Below are positions 60,708-64,000 of a DNA stretch of 64,000 nt, piece after piece. Position numbers and translations under genes: made by a program. A model generated the notes under the pieces. That model had not been told where the DNA came from. It saw nothing but the letters and a program-made list of their open reading frames with translations, and ran no database searches. The stretch's first letter is position 1. Each line of letters starts with the position of its first letter. The DNA lies in contig JANYAE010000061.1 in the NCBI GenBank assembly GCA_025355105.1, positions 1 through 64,000 on the forward strand, in the 5' to 3' direction. Source of the DNA: Pseudomonadota bacterium (GTDB taxonomy: Bacteria; Pseudomonadota; Gammaproteobacteria; Steroidobacterales; Steroidobacteraceae).

Positions 60708-61355
60708 ATGACCACGGCCGGCTACACACCGCGCGAGGAACTCGCGCATTCCCTGACGCATGGCGTCGGCGTCGTTGCCTGCCTCGCGGCGCTGCCGCTC
60801 CTGATCGTGACCGCCGCCCTGCACGGCGACGCCTTGCGCCTGGTGGGCGGCGTCGCGTTCGGCATCACGGCGCTGCTGATGTTCGGCACCTCGACGCTCT
60901 ACCACTCGGCGCGCTCGCCGCGCGCCAAGGCTGTGCTGCGCACACTGGATCACTGCGCGATTTACCTGCTGATCGCCGGAACCTACACGCCATTCACCAT
61001 CGGCGTCATGCGCGGCTCGGTGGGCTGGACGCTGTTCGGGATCGTCTGGACGCTGGCGATTGTCGGCGTCGTCGCGAAGCTCTCCGGTCGCCTGCGCGTC
61101 CCGGGCCTGTCCGCGGCCCTGTACGTGGCGATCGGCTGGATCGGCATGTTCGGGATCCGCGAACTGAGCGCCGGGCTGACCCCGTTGCAGCTCGCGTGGT
61201 TGGTGGCCGGCGGAATCATCTACACCTGCGGCGTGCCGTTCTACGTGTGGAAACGACGGCCCTACGCGCACGCGGTGTGGCACGTGTTCGTGCTGGCGGG
61301 CGTCGGCTGCCACTTCGTGGCGGTGCTCGGTGTCATGAGCCTGCGCGGCGCCTGA
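60708..61355 (+). CDS. Hemolysin III family protein
   Basis: REELAHSLTHGVGVV, STLYHSARSPRAKAVLRTLDHCAIYLLIAGTYTPF; seven TM segments. Confidence 0.92.
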   Translation: MTTAGYTPREELAHSLTHGVGVVACLAALPLLIVTAALHGDALRLVGGVAFGITALLMFGTSTLYHSARSPRAKAVLRTLDHCAIYLLIAGTYTPFTIGVMRGSVGWTLFGIVWTLAIVGVVAKLSGRLRVPGLSAALYVAIGWIGMFGIRELSAGLTPLQLAWLVAGGIIYTCGVPFYVWKRRPYAHAVWHVFVLAGVGCHFVAVLGVMSLRGA

Positions 61356-61466
61356 CCGCGAGCGGCCGTGCGGTGGCCGGCGCGCAAGCGGGGCGGCGAC
61401 GGGAGTCGCATCGTCCCCCGCCGGCCCGGTAGAATGCGCCCCCCTTCCCATCCTCTGGAGTGACCG

Positions 61467-62369
61467 ATGCGTGTCCTCATTGCTGCACTCGCGATCGTCG
61501 GCTTCGGCATTTCGGACGTGGCGCTCGCCGAGGACGGATTCGGGCCGCAGCCCGTCGCGCCTGCGTCGCAGGCGTTCAAGCTCGGCAAGTTGCAGCTCGT
61601 GGTGCTGCGCGACGCGCAGATCGTGCTGCACAACGATGCCAAGGTGTTCGGCGTCGACGTTGGCGCCGCTGCCGTCGGCGAGGTGCTGAAGGCGAGCGGC
61701 CTGCCGGAGGACCGGCTCACCCTGAGCATCGACGCGCTGCTCGTGCGTACCGGGCGGCGCGTGATCCTGCTGGACTCCGGCCTCGGCCCGAAGGCGAACG
61801 GTGCGCTGATCGCTAGCCTCAAGGATGCGGGCGTCGCACCCGAGTCGGTGACCGACGTTGTGATCACGCATACGCATGGTGACCACGTCGGCGGCCTGCT
61901 GGACGCCGCCGGCGGGCTGGCGTTCCCGAAGGCCGTGATCCGCATGTCCGCGGCAGAGTGGGCCTGGATGAAGAGCCAGCAGGGAGCCGCCGCACTCGTC
62001 AAGGCGATCGCCGCACGCGTCGAGACGTTCACGGCGGGCAAGCCGATCGCGCCGGGCGTGACGCCGATCGCGCTCGACGGCCACACGCCGGGGCATGTCG
62101 GCTACGAGATCGTGTCCGGCACGCATCGGCTGCTCGACATCGGCGACCTGGCCCACAGCTCGATCGTGTCGCTCAGGAGGCCGGACTGGACGATGGGCTT
62201 CGACAGCGATGCGGCGCTCGGCAAGGTGACGCGCAAGGCGACGCTCGCGCGCCTCGCCAAGGACCAGGAGCTAGTGTTCTCGCCGCACTTCCCGTTCCCT
62301 GGCGTCGGCCACGTCGGCCACGTCGGCGCCGACGGCGACGGGTTCAGCTGGAAGCCCGGCGTCCCCTGA
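61467..62369 (+). CDS. MBL-fold metallo-hydrolase, exported
   Basis: Signal peptide; DVVITHTHGDHVGGLLD metal-binding motif; LDGHTPGHVGYEI; DIGDLAHSSIV. Confidence 0.9.
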   Translation: MRVLIAALAIVGFGISDVALAEDGFGPQPVAPASQAFKLGKLQLVVLRDAQIVLHNDAKVFGVDVGAAAVGEVLKASGLPEDRLTLSIDALLVRTGRRVILLDSGLGPKANGALIASLKDAGVAPESVTDVVITHTHGDHVGGLLDAAGGLAFPKAVIRMSAAEWAWMKSQQGAAALVKAIAARVETFTAGKPIAPGVTPIALDGHTPGHVGYEIVSGTHRLLDIGDLAHSSIVSLRRPDWTMGFDSDAALGKVTRKATLARLAKDQELVFSPHFPFPGVGHVGHVGADGDGFSWKPGVP

Positions 62370-62438
62370 GGCATCGCCGCGGGGCGCCGAGCGCGGCGAG
62401 CGCGCGCGGATTGCGCGCACGCTGGCGCTGCAACGAGT

Positions 62439-64000
62439 TCAGTCCTTCGCGCCGGGCTCCCGTGGCGGCGGGGGCGACGGTTGCAGGACGCGACCGCGCC
62501 ACAAGCCATCCTTGCGGAAGATCTCCCAGGCCCAGCGCGCCCAACGGGTGAGCGCCAACGACAGCCACAGCGCCCACGCTAGCATCGCGAGCTTGTACCA
62601 CCACAGCGAGACCGAGATGAGGCCCGGTGCCGGGAGTTCGGTTGCGGTCTGGTCGATGAACCACTGGAAGGCGCCGCTGGTCGAGTGCGAGCCGGCGATG
62701 CGCATGTCCGGTGACGACAGCAGCCCGGTCGGAACCGCGGTGATGAGCGCGACGAAGGCGCTGATCGCGAGCAGCGCGAGGCCGGCCTGCATCAGGTTGA
62801 AGCGGGCGGCGCTCGCCGGCGCGGGCTCGGCGCGCCGCCTCGCCTGGAATACGACCACGAACAAGGCGAAGGCCGCGAGCGCGAGCCAGGAGAACGTCGA
62901 CAGGCCGAGGCCGAGCAGCAGCCAGTCCTGTGTCGTCAGCGGCGTCCGTCCCGAGCGGCCGACGACGATCGCGATCGCGAGGAACACCAGCAGCTCGCCC
63001 CAGTAGAGGACCGCCGGGCCGACGCCCGGCCCGAAGGCGTACAGCACCCAGCGATCGTCAGGCACCGAGACGCTGACGTGGACGTTGCTCGCCGGGGCCG
63101 ACAGCGCGACGTGCGACGCCCGTGCCGCGGTGGTGACGCCGTTGCCGGTCTGCCAGCGGACTTCCACCGTGTGGCTACCCGGCAGCGCCGGAATCGACAG
63201 GATGCCGTGCTCCGGTCGGATCGCGAGCGTGCTGTTGTCGGTGCGGACCACGCTGACCTGCGCATCCTCCGGGATCGTCACCAGCTGCCGACCGCCCTGC
63301 GTGCTCCGGTATTCGAGGAAGAGGCGCGCATCACGCGCGCGCGCGCCGATCGTCTCCTCGAGCTGCGCCCGGTCATAGGCGAGCGTTGCGCCGCTCACCG
63401 CGGCCGGCCGTGTGATATGGGCAACGAGCCGCTCGCCGGCACGCGGCGCGTACTCGAAGCGCCAGTTCTCCCCCGGGCCGAGCTGCGGCTCGATCGCCGG
63501 CAAGCCGTCGAAGGCCACGTGCCACGAGGGGCTGACGTCAAAGCGCCAGATCTCGACGAAGGCCGGGTCGCGCGCCGCCGTGAGCTCGAGCGTCTCGGAC
63601 TGCGGCAGCGTCGAGCTGAAATTGCGGTCACTCTCGGCAGCGCCGAAGCCGATGCTGACGATGCGGTCACTGACGGCGAGGTCCGGGGTGACCGGTTCCT
63701 CGCCCGGCAGCAGCGGGACTCTGGTCGTGAAGGCGCCGCTGGCCGGTGCGACGCGGCTCAGCTGCGTATCGACCGCCCAGTCGTGCGCCAGGCGGATACT
63801 CCGCGCCACGGTGACAAACGGCGGGAACTCCGATTGCGGGCCCTGCGCGCCGCTGGCGCGAGGCGTTGCGCGATGCCGGGCGAGTTCAAGCGCCCCTGAC
63901 AGCAGACGGCGATCCGCGACGCCACCGACCTCCCAACCTGACGCGGCCACGTCGATCACGTGCGGCCGGACCGGAAAGGTGATTGACAGCGCATCGCTGC
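62439..64000 (-). CDS. Partial large membrane protein (C-terminal part; extends beyond window)
   Basis: Frame remains open to the right edge (SDALSITFPVRPHVIDVAASGWEV...), several TM segments near the C-terminus. Confidence 0.6.
   Translation of the reverse strand, partial: SDALSITFPVRPHVIDVAASGWEVGGVADRRLLSGALELARHRATPRASGAQGPQSEFPPFVTVARSIRLAHDWAVDTQLSRVAPASGAFTTRVPLLPGEEPVTPDLAVSDRIVSIGFGAAESDRNFSSTLPQSETLELTAARDPAFVEIWRFDVSPSWHVAFDGLPAIEPQLGPGENWRFEYAPRAGERLVAHITRPAAVSGATLAYDRAQLEETIGARARDARLFLEYRSTQGGRQLVTIPEDAQVSVVRTDNSTLAIRPEHGILSIPALPGSHTVEVRWQTGNGVTTAARASHVALSAPASNVHVSVSVPDDRWVLYAFGPGVGPAVLYWGELLVFLAIAIVVGRSGRTPLTTQDWLLLGLGLSTFSWLALAAFALFVVVFQARRRAEPAPASAARFNLMQAGLALLAISAFVALITAVPTGLLSSPDMRIAGSHSTSGAFQWFIDQTATELPAPGLISVSLWWYKLAMLAWALWLSLALTRWARWAWEIFRKDGLWRGRVLQPSPPPPREPGAKD

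Noticed and set aside
60429-62156. 575-aa minus-strand ORF spanning hemolysin III and MBL genes
   Set aside because: Crosses several convincing genes and intergenic hairpins; low-complexity composition

Overview
This is a GC-rich (roughly 70%), densely coding chromosomal segment. It looks gammaproteobacterial, possibly Steroidobacter/Nevskia-like; that placement is an inference from protein style only. I found no rRNA, tRNA, CRISPR array or convincing mobile element. The left half is catabolic. It carries (i) a FAD oxidoreductase, a TPR-sulfotransferase and a TonB receptor; (ii) a four-gene glutamine-synthetase-like / ALDH / Fe-ADH / glutamine-amidotransferase operon, resembling gamma-glutamylated amine or amino-alcohol oxidation; (iii) a 2-aminoethylphosphonate (AEP) cluster with phnW, phnA, phnY, a GntR regulator, an HpnW-like FAD oxidase, a DUF5690/MFS-like transporter and a Na/Pi transporter; and (iv) a taurine/sulfoacetaldehyde-type cluster with xsc, an omega-aminotransferase, IclR, an APC permease and a TauE/SafE exporter. 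Between and after these lie an amidohydrolase, a BCAT-like aminotransferase, a desaturase, a B12-binding radical SAM protein, an Ior-type molybdenum hydroxylase pair and an amidase. The right half is envelope and signalling. It carries a SOD remnant, a DUF5666 lipoprotein, a TorF-like porin, a sigma/anti-sigma/subtilase operon whose protease is cut by an in-frame amber codon, and a porin/cupredoxin operon divergent from a GGDEF-EAL protein. It also has a giant MASE1 histidine kinase made of two tandem modules, the first apparently a pseudokinase, and a three-gene locus of CxxCH-bearing exported proteins that includes a Cyc2-like cytochrome-porin fusion. All identifications come from reading the translations; no database search was run.
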